Shown one piece after another: positions 7,627 to 14,774 of a DNA stretch of 39,393 nt. Numbering within the stretch: the stretch's first letter is position 1; every line of letters starts with the position of its first letter. The notes below the pieces were generated by a model. It saw only the letters and a program-made list of their open reading frames with translations, did not search any database and was not told the origin of the DNA. The DNA comes from JBKPNX01 sp046732855 (lineage in GTDB: Bacteria; Pseudomonadota; Alphaproteobacteria; Geminicoccales; Geminicoccaceae). The DNA lies in contig JBKPNX010000103.1 in NCBI GenBank assembly GCA_046732855.1, positions 1 to 39,393 on the forward strand, written 5' to 3'. Position numbers and translations under genes: made by a program.

Positions 7627-8700
7627 ATGCTCGAGCGCCGCACCTGGCTCACGCTCGCGCTGCTGCTCCTGCCCGTGGCGCTGCTCGTGCTCGGCGCCGA
7701 GCAGTTCGGCGTGCGCCTGCTCGAGCGCATCGCGATCAACCTCTGCATCAGCCTGACGCTCGTGGTTGGCCTGCAGGTGTTCATGGGCAATTCTGGGATC
7801 CTGTCGTTCGCCCACATCGGCTTCATGGGCGTCGGCGCCTACGCCTCGGCGGTGCTGTCGATCCCGGCGCGGATGAAGGGCATGGCGCTGCCGGATCTGT
7901 ACCCGGTCATCGCCGGCATCGAGCTGTCCCCGTATCTCGCGATCGCGCTCGGCGGCCTGCTCGCGGCCGCGGTCGCCGCGCTCGTGTCCTATCCCCTGAT
8001 GCGCCTGTCGGACGCCGCGGCGGTGATCACCTCGTTCGCGCTCCTGGTCGTGCTGCACACGATCATGCTACACTGGAGCGAGGTGACCAACGGCCCGCGC
8101 ACGCTGTTCGGCCTGCCGCAGGCCACCGATCTCCATCTCGCGGCCAGCGTCGCCGCCGGCGCGATCGTGCTTGCCGTGCTGTTCAAGGAATCGCGCACCG
8201 GGGTGCTGCTGCGCGCGTCGCGCGACGACGAGACCGCGGCCGCCGCGATCGGCGCCGATATCCCGCAGCTGCGCTGGCGCGCGTTCGTGCTGAGCGCACT
8301 GATCGCCGGGGTCGCGGGCGGGCTGTGGGGCCACTTCATCACCTCCTTCTCGCCCAAGGCCTTCTACCTCAAGGAAACGTTCGTGGTCCTCGGCATGCTC
8401 GTGATCGGCGGCACCTCGACGGTCTCGGGCGCGGTGTTCGGCTGCTTTCTCGTGACGTTCGCGTTCGAAGGGCTGCGCGGCATCGAGGCCGGCCTGAACC
8501 GCGCCCAGATCTTCGCCGAGCAGGTGGTCGGGCTGACCGAGGTCGCGCTCGCGCTCGCGATGATCGGCATCCTGATCCTGCGCCCGGGCGGGCTGTTCGC
8601 GACCGCCGAGATCGGCGCCGCGCGACCCTCGCGCCGTGCCCCCGCCGCGGATGCCGAGCGCCCCTATTCGAGCGTCCCCACGAACGAGGCAGGCCCATGA
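7627..8700 (+). CDS. ABC transporter permease, LivM-like
   Basis: A 357-residue permease of the LivM type, with multiple membrane segments. It carries FMGNSGILSFAHIGFMGVGAY near residue 45 and the family-typical cytoplasmic loop SRDDETAAAAIGADI near residue 215, then VLGMLVIGGTSTVSG. The ATG at 7627 follows the LivH-like stop by 2 nt; an upstream in-frame start at 7573 would overlap the previous gene by over 50 nt and is less likely. The last 30 residues are a polar, proline-rich tail. The stop overlaps the hydrolase start by 4 nt, so the hydrolase belongs to this operon. Confidence 0.9.
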   Translation: MLERRTWLTLALLLLPVALLVLGAEQFGVRLLERIAINLCISLTLVVGLQVFMGNSGILSFAHIGFMGVGAYASAVLSIPARMKGMALPDLYPVIAGIELSPYLAIALGGLLAAAVAALVSYPLMRLSDAAAVITSFALLVVLHTIMLHWSEVTNGPRTLFGLPQATDLHLAASVAAGAIVLAVLFKESRTGVLLRASRDDETAAAAIGADIPQLRWRAFVLSALIAGVAGGLWGHFITSFSPKAFYLKETFVVLGMLVIGGTSTVSGAVFGCFLVTFAFEGLRGIEAGLNRAQIFAEQVVGLTEVALALAMIGILILRPGGLFATAEIGAARPSRRAPAADAERPYSSVPTNEAGP

Positions 8701-9365
8701 GCTGGAAGACTGCGCACCGCTCCTTCTACTACCAGGACGCGCCCGCGCCCGAGGACATCGTGCTCGTCCCGGCCGCGACGGCGCTCTTGGTCATCGACAT
8801 CCAGAACACCTACCTCGAGCCGAAGCCCGATCCGGCCGACGACGCCCGGTGGCAGCCGTTCTTCGAGCGCATGCGGCAGACCGTGATCCCGAACACCGCG
8901 CGCCTGATCGCGGCGTGCCGGGCGCGGGGCGTCGAGGTGATCTTCGCGCGCGTCGCCTGCCTGAAGCCGGACGGCCGCGACCGCTCGCTGAGCCAGAAGA
9001 AGCCGGGCTTCAACTACCTGCTGCTGCCGAAGGATCGCGCGGACTCCCAGGTCGTGCCCGAGCTCACCCCCGCGGAGGGCGACATCGTGATCACCAAGAC
9101 CACTGACAGCGCGCTCACCGGCACCAACCTGCGCCTGATCCTCTCCAACATGGGAATCGATAACGTCGTGGTCGCCGGCATCTTCACTGATCAGTGCGTG
9201 TCCTCAACCGTGCGCAGCCTCGGCGACGAGAGCTTCAACGTCGTCGTGGTCGAGGACTGCTGCGCGGCCGCGACCATGGACCTGCACCGCCACGAGCTCG
9301 AGGTCATCAACATGATCTACTGCCACGTCGCGACGCTGGACGAGGTTGTTGGGTTTTTTGCGTGA
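8697..9365 (+). CDS. Cysteine hydrolase, isochorismatase-like superfamily
   Basis: A 222-residue hydrolase with the family's catalytic triad: Asp34 in LVIDIQN, Lys134 in VITKTTDSA, and Cys167 in TDQCVSST, preceded by the usual cis-peptide region VVVAGI-F. Relatives with these motifs cleave C-N bonds in ureidoacrylate, biuret, N-carbamoylsarcosine or nicotinamide. It is the last gene of the transporter operon and overlaps the LivM-like gene by 4 nt. The likely job is cytoplasmic hydrolysis of the imported amide or ureido compound, but the substrate is inferred from context only. Isochorismatase itself is less likely, since no siderophore genes are present. Confidence 0.87.
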   Translation: MSWKTAHRSFYYQDAPAPEDIVLVPAATALLVIDIQNTYLEPKPDPADDARWQPFFERMRQTVIPNTARLIAACRARGVEVIFARVACLKPDGRDRSLSQKKPGFNYLLLPKDRADSQVVPELTPAEGDIVITKTTDSALTGTNLRLILSNMGIDNVVVAGIFTDQCVSSTVRSLGDESFNVVVVEDCCAAATMDLHRHELEVINMIYCHVATLDEVVGFFA

Positions 9366-9641
9366 GTGGTCCGAAAGTTCGTGGGCATCCAGACGGGCTG
9401 GGCATGCTTGCAGAGCGACTACTGACGAGCCGCTACCAGCGGCAGATTCCCGGCGCTCTGGTTTAGCCTCGTCCTTTTCTGTAAACTCGCGCTGGAGACG
9501 AGCACGGGCGTGGCTGCACGCCGAATCGACAGGCCGGTGCGATGTTGGTTCGTGACCTGAGGCAGGTCAAGTCACTGCTGGTTAGATTGGCAAGGGGCTT
9601 CTCCGTTGCAGGCTCGAGCTCATAAGGACCGACGATCAAAC
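9366..9641. other. Spacer between the hydrolase and the LRR-Roc-COR-TIR gene
   Basis: A 276-bp spacer. I see no convincing gene in it. Composition drops in GC toward the right, leading into the AT-richer LRR gene, so the boundary of imported DNA may lie here. No direct repeat or integrase site is evident by eye. Confidence 0.35.
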
Positions 9642-10142
9642 ATGACCAGATTGCCTAAAATTATCTTAAGCAGGATCGATGAAGTCCGAGCTGGCTCCAG
9701 CACCCATCTCGATCTTCATAACGCAGGGCTCCAGGAAATCCCCGAAGAGGTCTTTGGTCTTCCAAAGCTTGAGGAACTTAATCTGCGAAATAACAATATT
9801 CATGCAGTACCGGCACGCATTCGAGAGCTCACAAAATTGAAAGTTATAAATCTCTGGGGCAATCCTATCAAAACGGTTCCTGATATTTTTGGTTTGTACT
9901 TGGAGTGGGATCCGTATCTGCGTCTTCGCAAGAACCTGTCCTCAGAACATGTCGTGGCGATTGATATCGTCACCAGCGAACATGAAGATGAAATTGCTAA
10001 CATCACTAAAGTTCACGAACTGTTGCCAATATTATCCGAATTGACTGCTCTCCGAACACTATCCATTGGTCCAAGAGAACTCCTGATGGTAAACCCCTTC
10101 TGTATAGTTAAACCAGAAGCAAGAATTGGCCTGATTTATTGA
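9642..10142 (+). pseudogene. N-terminal leucine-rich-repeat fragment of a split LRR-Roc-COR-TIR gene
   Basis: A 166-residue frame beginning at the ATG at 9642, with AAGGA at 9624-9628 upstream. It contains leucine-rich repeats (THLDLHNAGLQEIPEEVFGL, then LEELNLRNNNIHAVP and LKVINLWGNPIKTVP) and ends with a further partial repeat (LSELTALRTLSIGPREL) before a TGA at 10140-10142. The next frame (+1 relative) continues leucine-rich repeats from about 10138 (ENIWRLPQLNHLFIAGLLL), so the two frames were one gene. The join needs a net shift of +1 or -2 nt within about 10118-10140. Either the gene is inactivated or the assembly contains an indel. The fragment is visibly AT-richer than its surroundings. 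Confidence 0.75.
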
Positions 10143-10191
10143 AAATATTTGGAGACTACCGCAACTCAACCATCTTTTCATCGCAGGTCTA

Positions 10192-12729
10192 TTGCTTCAT
10201 AATCTACCAGAAGGGATCCGCAAACTCCGTGAACTTCGCACTCTTGCGGCTTTCGGCATAGGTCTTGTAGAAATACCTGGTTGGGTGTCTGAATTGACGA
10301 GTTTAGTCGAGCTAGACATTTGTCTAAATGACTTGACTGTATTACCTGACACTTTGAACTCGCTCATCAAGATTCGCCAGATAAACCTATCGAACAACAG
10401 GTTTCAAGAAATACCAAAGGTGGTATTTAACATGAGCACGATCGAAGACCTCGATGTTTCGCATGATTACTCCTACGTGCGAAATAAGCGCGGGATAAAA
10501 GAAATACCGCCGGATGTGCTCCGCCTGCCACACTTGAGAACGCTCGGGGTTGGAGGACAGCGGATAGAGATCCCGCCGCCCGAGGTCGTGGGTCAAGGCG
10601 TTGAGGCTATCAGCAACTATTGGCGCCAACGGAAGGAGGCTGGCGTTGATTACCTCTGCGAGGCCAAGGTGCTCATCGTGGGCGAGCCCGGGGCGGGCAA
10701 GACGTCCCTGGCCGGGAAGATCCGGAATCCCGCCTACCTGCTTAAGCCCCGGGAACCCTCCACTGAGGGCATCGAGGTGATCCGCTGGAGTTTTCCGGCA
10801 GCGATACGGGTCAAGGAAGCGGAGGGCGAGCACCTTCTGGAGCGCAGTTTCGTTGCCAACCTCTGGGATTTCGGGGGCCAGGAGATCTACCACGCCACCC
10901 ATCAGTTCTTCCTGACCCGCCGCTCCCTTTACCTCCTGGTGGCGGACGATCGAAAGGAGGACACGGACTTTAACTGGTGGTTGGAAGTCGTGGAGCTCCT
11001 GAGCGACGGCAGCCCGCTGCTGATCGTGCAGAATGAGAAGCAGGATCGCCGGCGCGACATCAACCTGCCGAATTTGCGTGCTCGCTTCTCCAATCTGCAG
11101 GAGGCTTACCGGCTCAATCTCGCCACCAATGCCGGCCTCGACGACCTCGTCAACGCTATCCGTCAGGAGCTCGAACGCCTGCCGCATATCGGCACGCCGC
11201 TGCCGGCGACCTGGAAGCGCGTGCGTGAGGCCCTGGAGCGGGATGAGCGCAACCACATCGGGTTGGAGGAATTCTCTGCCATCTGCGAGGTAGAAGGCTT
11301 CAAGCGCGATGAGGACAAGCTACAGCTCAGCGGCTACCTGCATGATCTTGGGATCTGCTTGCACTTTCAGGACGATCCCATCCTCAAACACCGGGTCATT
11401 CTCAAACCCAAGTGGGCCACCGATGCGGTTTACACGGTGTTAGATGACCGTGACGTCGTCAACAAACGGGGCCGCTTCAGCCGCAAGGACTTGGCGCGCA
11501 TCTGGAAGGAGGACGCGTATGCGCCCATGCGCGACGAGCTGCTCGGGCTGATGATGCGTTTCCAGCTCTGCTACGAGCTGCCGGAGGGCGATGCCTACAT
11601 CGCGCCTCAACTCCTGTCCTCCGACGAACCCAAGTACGATTGGGACCTCAGCGGCAACCTGGTCCTGCATTACGGGTACGATTTCATGCCCAAGGGCATG
11701 CTCACGCGCTTCATTGTCGCCCTGCATCACCTGATTGCCGAGCAGCGCCTGGTCTGGAAGACCGGTGTGATGCTTGAGCGGGACGGCACCAAGGCCGTGG
11801 TCATGGAGGACTACCCGGGGCGGGCGATCCAGGTTCGGGTCGCCGGGGATGACACCCGGAGCCTGCTGGCGATTGTGGACGACCAGCTGGAGCGCATCCA
11901 CCGATCGTTCCCGCTTTTGCGATACGACAAGTATCTGCCTTGCAACTGCGTCGTTTGCGGGGCAAGCAAGGAGCCGTACTCCTTCCCGCTTAAGGAGTTA
12001 ATGGACTTTGACCGCACCGGTGACGGCATCCAGTGCCGCATCAGCCGCAAACTCGTGGATTCTGGGGCCCTTATCCGAGATATCATGCCGTCCGCGCTGC
12101 GGGGCGTGGACATTGTAGTAGGGGCAGGAACAACGAGGCTCGCGCAGATCGCAGTGCCAGAACCCCAGCGGGTGAAGGAGGTCTTCGTTTCCTACGCCTG
12201 GAAGAACCGCAAGAGCGTGTCGATCGTGGACCAGCTAGAGAGAAAGTTTAAGAACGGGGACATCCAGCTGATCCGTGACAAGTCAGAAATGAAGTACAAA
12301 GACCCGATCCGAGCGTTCATGCAACGCCTAGGCCGAGGGAAGTGCGTGGTAGTCGTGCTGTCGAAGGCGTATTTGATCTCCGAGAGTTGCATGTTCGAGC
12401 TAACCGAAATCGCGGGGCGGGGCGATGTACGAGACCGGGTGTTCCCCATCGTGCTGGAGGACGCCAATATCTACGATGCGCAGGCAAGGATCCAGTACGT
12501 GAAGCATTGGGAAAAGCAGAAGAAAGATCTCGACGCAGAGATGAAGACGGTTGACAGCGATAACCTTCAGGGCATCCGCGAAACAATCGATCTTTATGCG
12601 AAGATACGAACCACTACCGCGCAGCTGCTGGACATCATCGGCGACATGAACGCGCTCACTCCGGAGCGGCACCGGGGCAGCAACTTCGACGCGCTGTTCC
12701 GCGCACTCGAAGCTCGGTTGTCCGATTGA
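10192..12729 (+). CDS. LRR - Roc-COR GTPase - TIR protein, main part of a frameshifted gene
   Basis: About 845 residues from a nominal TTG at 10192; the frame is actually open from 10135 and has no good start of its own. Residues 1-135 continue leucine-rich repeats. A Roc GTPase domain follows: P-loop GEPGAGKTS at 164-172, switch II W-D-F-G-G-Q at 225-230, and base-recognition motif N-E-K-Q-D at 281-285. The COR dimerisation region spans about 340-640 and carries a Cys cluster (C584, C586, C589). A TIR domain occupies 662-775 (EVFVSYAWKNR, CVVVVLSKAYL, and CMFELTEIAG with Glu736 as likely catalytic residue). The LRR part would sense, Roc-COR switch, and TIR act as effector, like an immune receptor; this is inference. 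Function depends on whether the upstream frameshift is real. Confidence 0.85.
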   Translation: MLHNLPEGIRKLRELRTLAAFGIGLVEIPGWVSELTSLVELDICLNDLTVLPDTLNSLIKIRQINLSNNRFQEIPKVVFNMSTIEDLDVSHDYSYVRNKRGIKEIPPDVLRLPHLRTLGVGGQRIEIPPPEVVGQGVEAISNYWRQRKEAGVDYLCEAKVLIVGEPGAGKTSLAGKIRNPAYLLKPREPSTEGIEVIRWSFPAAIRVKEAEGEHLLERSFVANLWDFGGQEIYHATHQFFLTRRSLYLLVADDRKEDTDFNWWLEVVELLSDGSPLLIVQNEKQDRRRDINLPNLRARFSNLQEAYRLNLATNAGLDDLVNAIRQELERLPHIGTPLPATWKRVREALERDERNHIGLEEFSAICEVEGFKRDEDKLQLSGYLHDLGICLHFQDDPILKHRVILKPKWATDAVYTVLDDRDVVNKRGRFSRKDLARIWKEDAYAPMRDELLGLMMRFQLCYELPEGDAYIAPQLLSSDEPKYDWDLSGNLVLHYGYDFMPKGMLTRFIVALHHLIAEQRLVWKTGVMLERDGTKAVVMEDYPGRAIQVRVAGDDTRSLLAIVDDQLERIHRSFPLLRYDKYLPCNCVVCGASKEPYSFPLKELMDFDRTGDGIQCRISRKLVDSGALIRDIMPSALRGVDIVVGAGTTRLAQIAVPEPQRVKEVFVSYAWKNRKSVSIVDQLERKFKNGDIQLIRDKSEMKYKDPIRAFMQRLGRGKCVVVVLSKAYLISESCMFELTEIAGRGDVRDRVFPIVLEDANIYDAQARIQYVKHWEKQKKDLDAEMKTVDSDNLQGIRETIDLYAKIRTTTAQLLDIIGDMNALTPERHRGSNFDALFRALEARLSD

Positions 12730-12900
12730 TGCAAAGCTCTGCGGAGACTAGAAACGCCTCAGGGCCGGCTTGCCGGATTGACCTTGCTAGGATAAAATAC
12801 CTGCATGTGGCCCGTGGCTGAACGCCCTTAATCTGCATCAGCGTGACGGCGCCGGTCCGGATCGCTCCGGGCGCGAAACCGAACGAACCCAAGCTCCCGC

Positions 12901-12927
12901 GCCGAATCAATGGCTTAGCGATTCGGC
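12901..12927. repeat. Hairpin 1 in the spacer
   Basis: GCCGAATC at 12901-12908 pairs perfectly with GATTCGGC at 12920-12927 around an 11-nt loop. There is no T-run after either arm, so it is not a standard intrinsic terminator. Confidence 0.6.
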
Positions 12928-12947
12928 CAGGTTAGGATGACGCCTAT

Positions 12948-12983
12948 GCCGTGGAGAGCGCTGGGGTAGCCATCGCTCCACGG
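12948..12983. repeat. Hairpin 2 in the spacer
   Basis: GCCGTGGAG pairs with CTCCACGGC; the stem extends by GCG/CGC with a single bulged A, around a loop CTGGGGTAGCCAT. It lies about 20 nt after hairpin 1 and also lacks a T-run. End coordinates are good to within a base or two. Confidence 0.55.
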
Positions 12984-13256
12984 CGGGCAGCCCACCCGGC
13001 GAAGACGAGGGAGAGGTCCCAATCGTAGGCTCCGCGAAACCAAACAAACCCAAGGAATGGCACAAAATCAAGGACTTGGTGAATCGGGTCGGCGCTCGAT
13101 CTCAACAAGGGTGGTCAGGCGGGAGGTCCGGCGCACCAGATGGCTCAGGGGCCGCAGCTTCCGTCGCTTGGGGCGCGGAACTTCGGCCGGTGATCCTCGT
13201 TGCCGGATCGGCATGCGAACGCGTGCCGGTGGAACTTGGGATTCCGGGGGAGATGG

Positions 13257-13844
13257 ATGGCCGTGCCACGCTTGGATGAAGCCCGCGCCGGCGCGGGCGC
13301 CGGGAGTGGCCCGACATATCCGCCGCCGCCACCGGGCGGCCTCACCCCGGTGCTGGAGCGGAACATCCGGGCGCTGCAGCTCCGGCGCGAGCGGGAAGAG
13401 CAGGAGGCGAGCACCGAGGAACGTGTTGCGGATGCGATCACCCGCTTCACTGGCAGCATGCGCTTCGTCTACCTGCACCTCGCCTTTTTCGGCTTCTGGA
13501 TCTTGGCCAACCTCGGCTGGGTCCCCGGCGTGCCCGCCTGGGACCCTTCGTTCGTCGTGCTCGCGATGATCGCGTCGGTCGAGGCCATCTTTCTCTCGAC
13601 CTTCGTCCTGATCAGCCAGAACCGCATGGCCGCGGCGGCGGACAAGCGCGCCGACCTCGACCTACAAATCAGCCTGCTCGCGGAGCACGAGGTCACCAGG
13701 CTCGCCACGCTGGTGTCGGGGATCGCTGACCGGATGGGGGTCAGGACCGAGGCCGACGCCGACCTCGAGGAGATCACCCGCGACGTCGCCCCCGAGGCCG
13801 TGCTGGACGAGCTCGAGGCAGCGGAATCGGAAACCGAGCAGTAG
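13257..13844 (+). CDS. DUF1003 membrane protein
   Basis: A 195-residue protein of the DUF1003 family. A proline-rich cytoplasmic N-terminus is followed by the conserved core: DAITRFTGSMRFVYLHLAFF, a first membrane segment, a short WVPGVPAWDP loop, a second membrane segment containing SVEAIFLSTFVLISQNR, and then DKRADLDLQISLLAEHE. I chose the ATG at 13257 because GGGGGAG lies 4 nt upstream; the frame reaches 13200 but that leader looks non-coding. The function of DUF1003 is not known. It is followed by a BON-domain gene, suggesting an envelope role. Confidence 0.85.
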   Translation: MAVPRLDEARAGAGAGSGPTYPPPPPGGLTPVLERNIRALQLRREREEQEASTEERVADAITRFTGSMRFVYLHLAFFGFWILANLGWVPGVPAWDPSFVVLAMIASVEAIFLSTFVLISQNRMAAAADKRADLDLQISLLAEHEVTRLATLVSGIADRMGVRTEADADLEEITRDVAPEAVLDELEAAESETEQ

Positions 13845-13870
13845 TGAAATATCCAGGGGAGTTGTCAGCG

Positions 13871-14116
13871 ATGATCAGGGACGAGGACAAGCGCATCGAA
13901 GGCGAGGTGAGCGAGCGGCTGTCAGCCAAGCTGCCGACGGATGCGGCCCAGGTCCAGGTCGAGGTCACACATGCCGAGGTCACGCTGGCCGGCACGGTGA
14001 ATACCGCTGAAGCCAGGCGCCGGGCCGAAGCCATCGCCGGGGGCATCGCCGGCGTGATCTCCGTGATCAACAATCTGCGCGTACGCCAGCCGGGCGGGAC
14101 GGGCGCTACCGGATGA
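13871..14116 (+). CDS. BON-domain protein
   Basis: An 81-residue protein consisting of one BON domain (VSERLSAKL, then VQVEVTHAEVTLAGTVNT, AEARRRAEAIAGGIAGVISV, INNLRV). BON domains of OsmY and related proteins are thought to bind phospholipid or other surfaces. I prefer the ATG at 13871, which has GGGGAG 9 nt upstream; a GTG at 13844 overlapping the DUF1003 stop is in frame too. No signal peptide is visible, unlike OsmY, so it may act in the cytoplasm or on the inner face of the membrane. It is probably cotranscribed with the DUF1003 gene. Confidence 0.82.
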   Translation: MIRDEDKRIEGEVSERLSAKLPTDAAQVQVEVTHAEVTLAGTVNTAEARRRAEAIAGGIAGVISVINNLRVRQPGGTGATG

Positions 14117-14162
14117 AGGAGAAGGCGTCGCGCCACTTCGCCGAGCGACGCGCCCGGCCGGC

Positions 14163-14546
14163 CTAGTCGCCGCCCGTCCGCCCGAACCAGATGCTGATCA
14201 GCGCGCTCAGCGCCACGAGCACGAGGGAGCCGTTGACCACCACCAGAAGCGCCGGCGGGATCCGCGGCGTGTCGGGCTGTGGCGGGGGCGGCCCGGGGAA
14301 CACCTGCCGCCAGATCGCCGCGCCGAAGCAGAACGCGCTGAACAGCACCAGGACGGTGCCGACCGCCCAGATGCCCCACTCGGGAATCACTCCTTCCAGA
14401 AGCTTCTTGGCGCCTATGCCGCTCGCCAGCGCGGCGAGGCCGGTCCGGACCCAGGCGGAGTAGGTGCGCTCGGCGGCGAAGATCGTGCGATCGGCGGCCA
14501 GCTGGGTCCGGCGATCGGCGTCATCCTGCGGCGGTTGCGGCGACAT
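14163..14546 (-). CDS. DUF202 (YidH-like) membrane protein
   Basis: A 127-residue small membrane protein. The N-terminal motif AADRTIFAAERTYSAWVRTGLAA is characteristic of the DUF202/YidH family, and about three hydrophobic segments follow (ALASGIGA, then WAVGTVLVLFSAFCFGAAIW, then ALLVVVNGSLVLVALSALISIWF). I chose the ATG at 14546 because the family motif follows shortly; the frame extends upstream to 14681 without family sequence. It converges on the BON gene with a 46-bp gap. Function is unknown. Confidence 0.83.
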   Translation of the reverse strand: MSPQPPQDDADRRTQLAADRTIFAAERTYSAWVRTGLAALASGIGAKKLLEGVIPEWGIWAVGTVLVLFSAFCFGAAIWRQVFPGPPPPQPDTPRIPPALLVVVNGSLVLVALSALISIWFGRTGGD

Positions 14547-14774
14547 GCGCGAGCACCTCGGCGCTGGGGACCTGAACGGTGGGGATGGCCCAGGCGGCGC
14601 GGCGACGCCAAGTCTGGAGCCTCTCCGTAGCGAAACGGAGGCTGCGACCGGCGGCGCAGAGCGACGAGTCCCGGCCCTCAAGAACTGGCTTGAAAGACCT
14701 CACCGCCCCCAAAATCCGGCGACGTGCGACCGGTGTTGCCTGCGGCGTGCCGTCCACCCGTGACGAAACACGTT

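Larger units (their letters stand above)
12730..13256. other. 527-bp non-coding spacer with two hairpins and an imperfect direct repeat
   Basis: No convincing gene lies here. An imperfect direct repeat, with core GCGAAACC(G/A)AAC(G/A)AACCCAAG, occurs at 12864-12893 and 13029-13054. Between the copies are two strong hairpins (listed separately). A short frame after the second copy reads K-P-N-K-P-K-E-W-H-K-I-K-D-L-V and then loses any familiar pattern. It might be a decayed fragment, for instance of a reverse-transcriptase-type or mobile-element gene, but I cannot name it. The structure suggests an RNA or mobile-element remnant. Confidence 0.4.

Noticed and set aside
12656..12910. Minus-strand frame overlapping the end of the TIR gene and the spacer
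   Set aside because: It starts inside the repeat-hairpin region and runs antisense into a real gene; no domain is visible.
13057..13569. A 170-codon frame across the spacer and the DUF1003 gene
   Set aside because: It overlaps the DUF1003 gene in another frame and has the arginine-rich composition of shadows.
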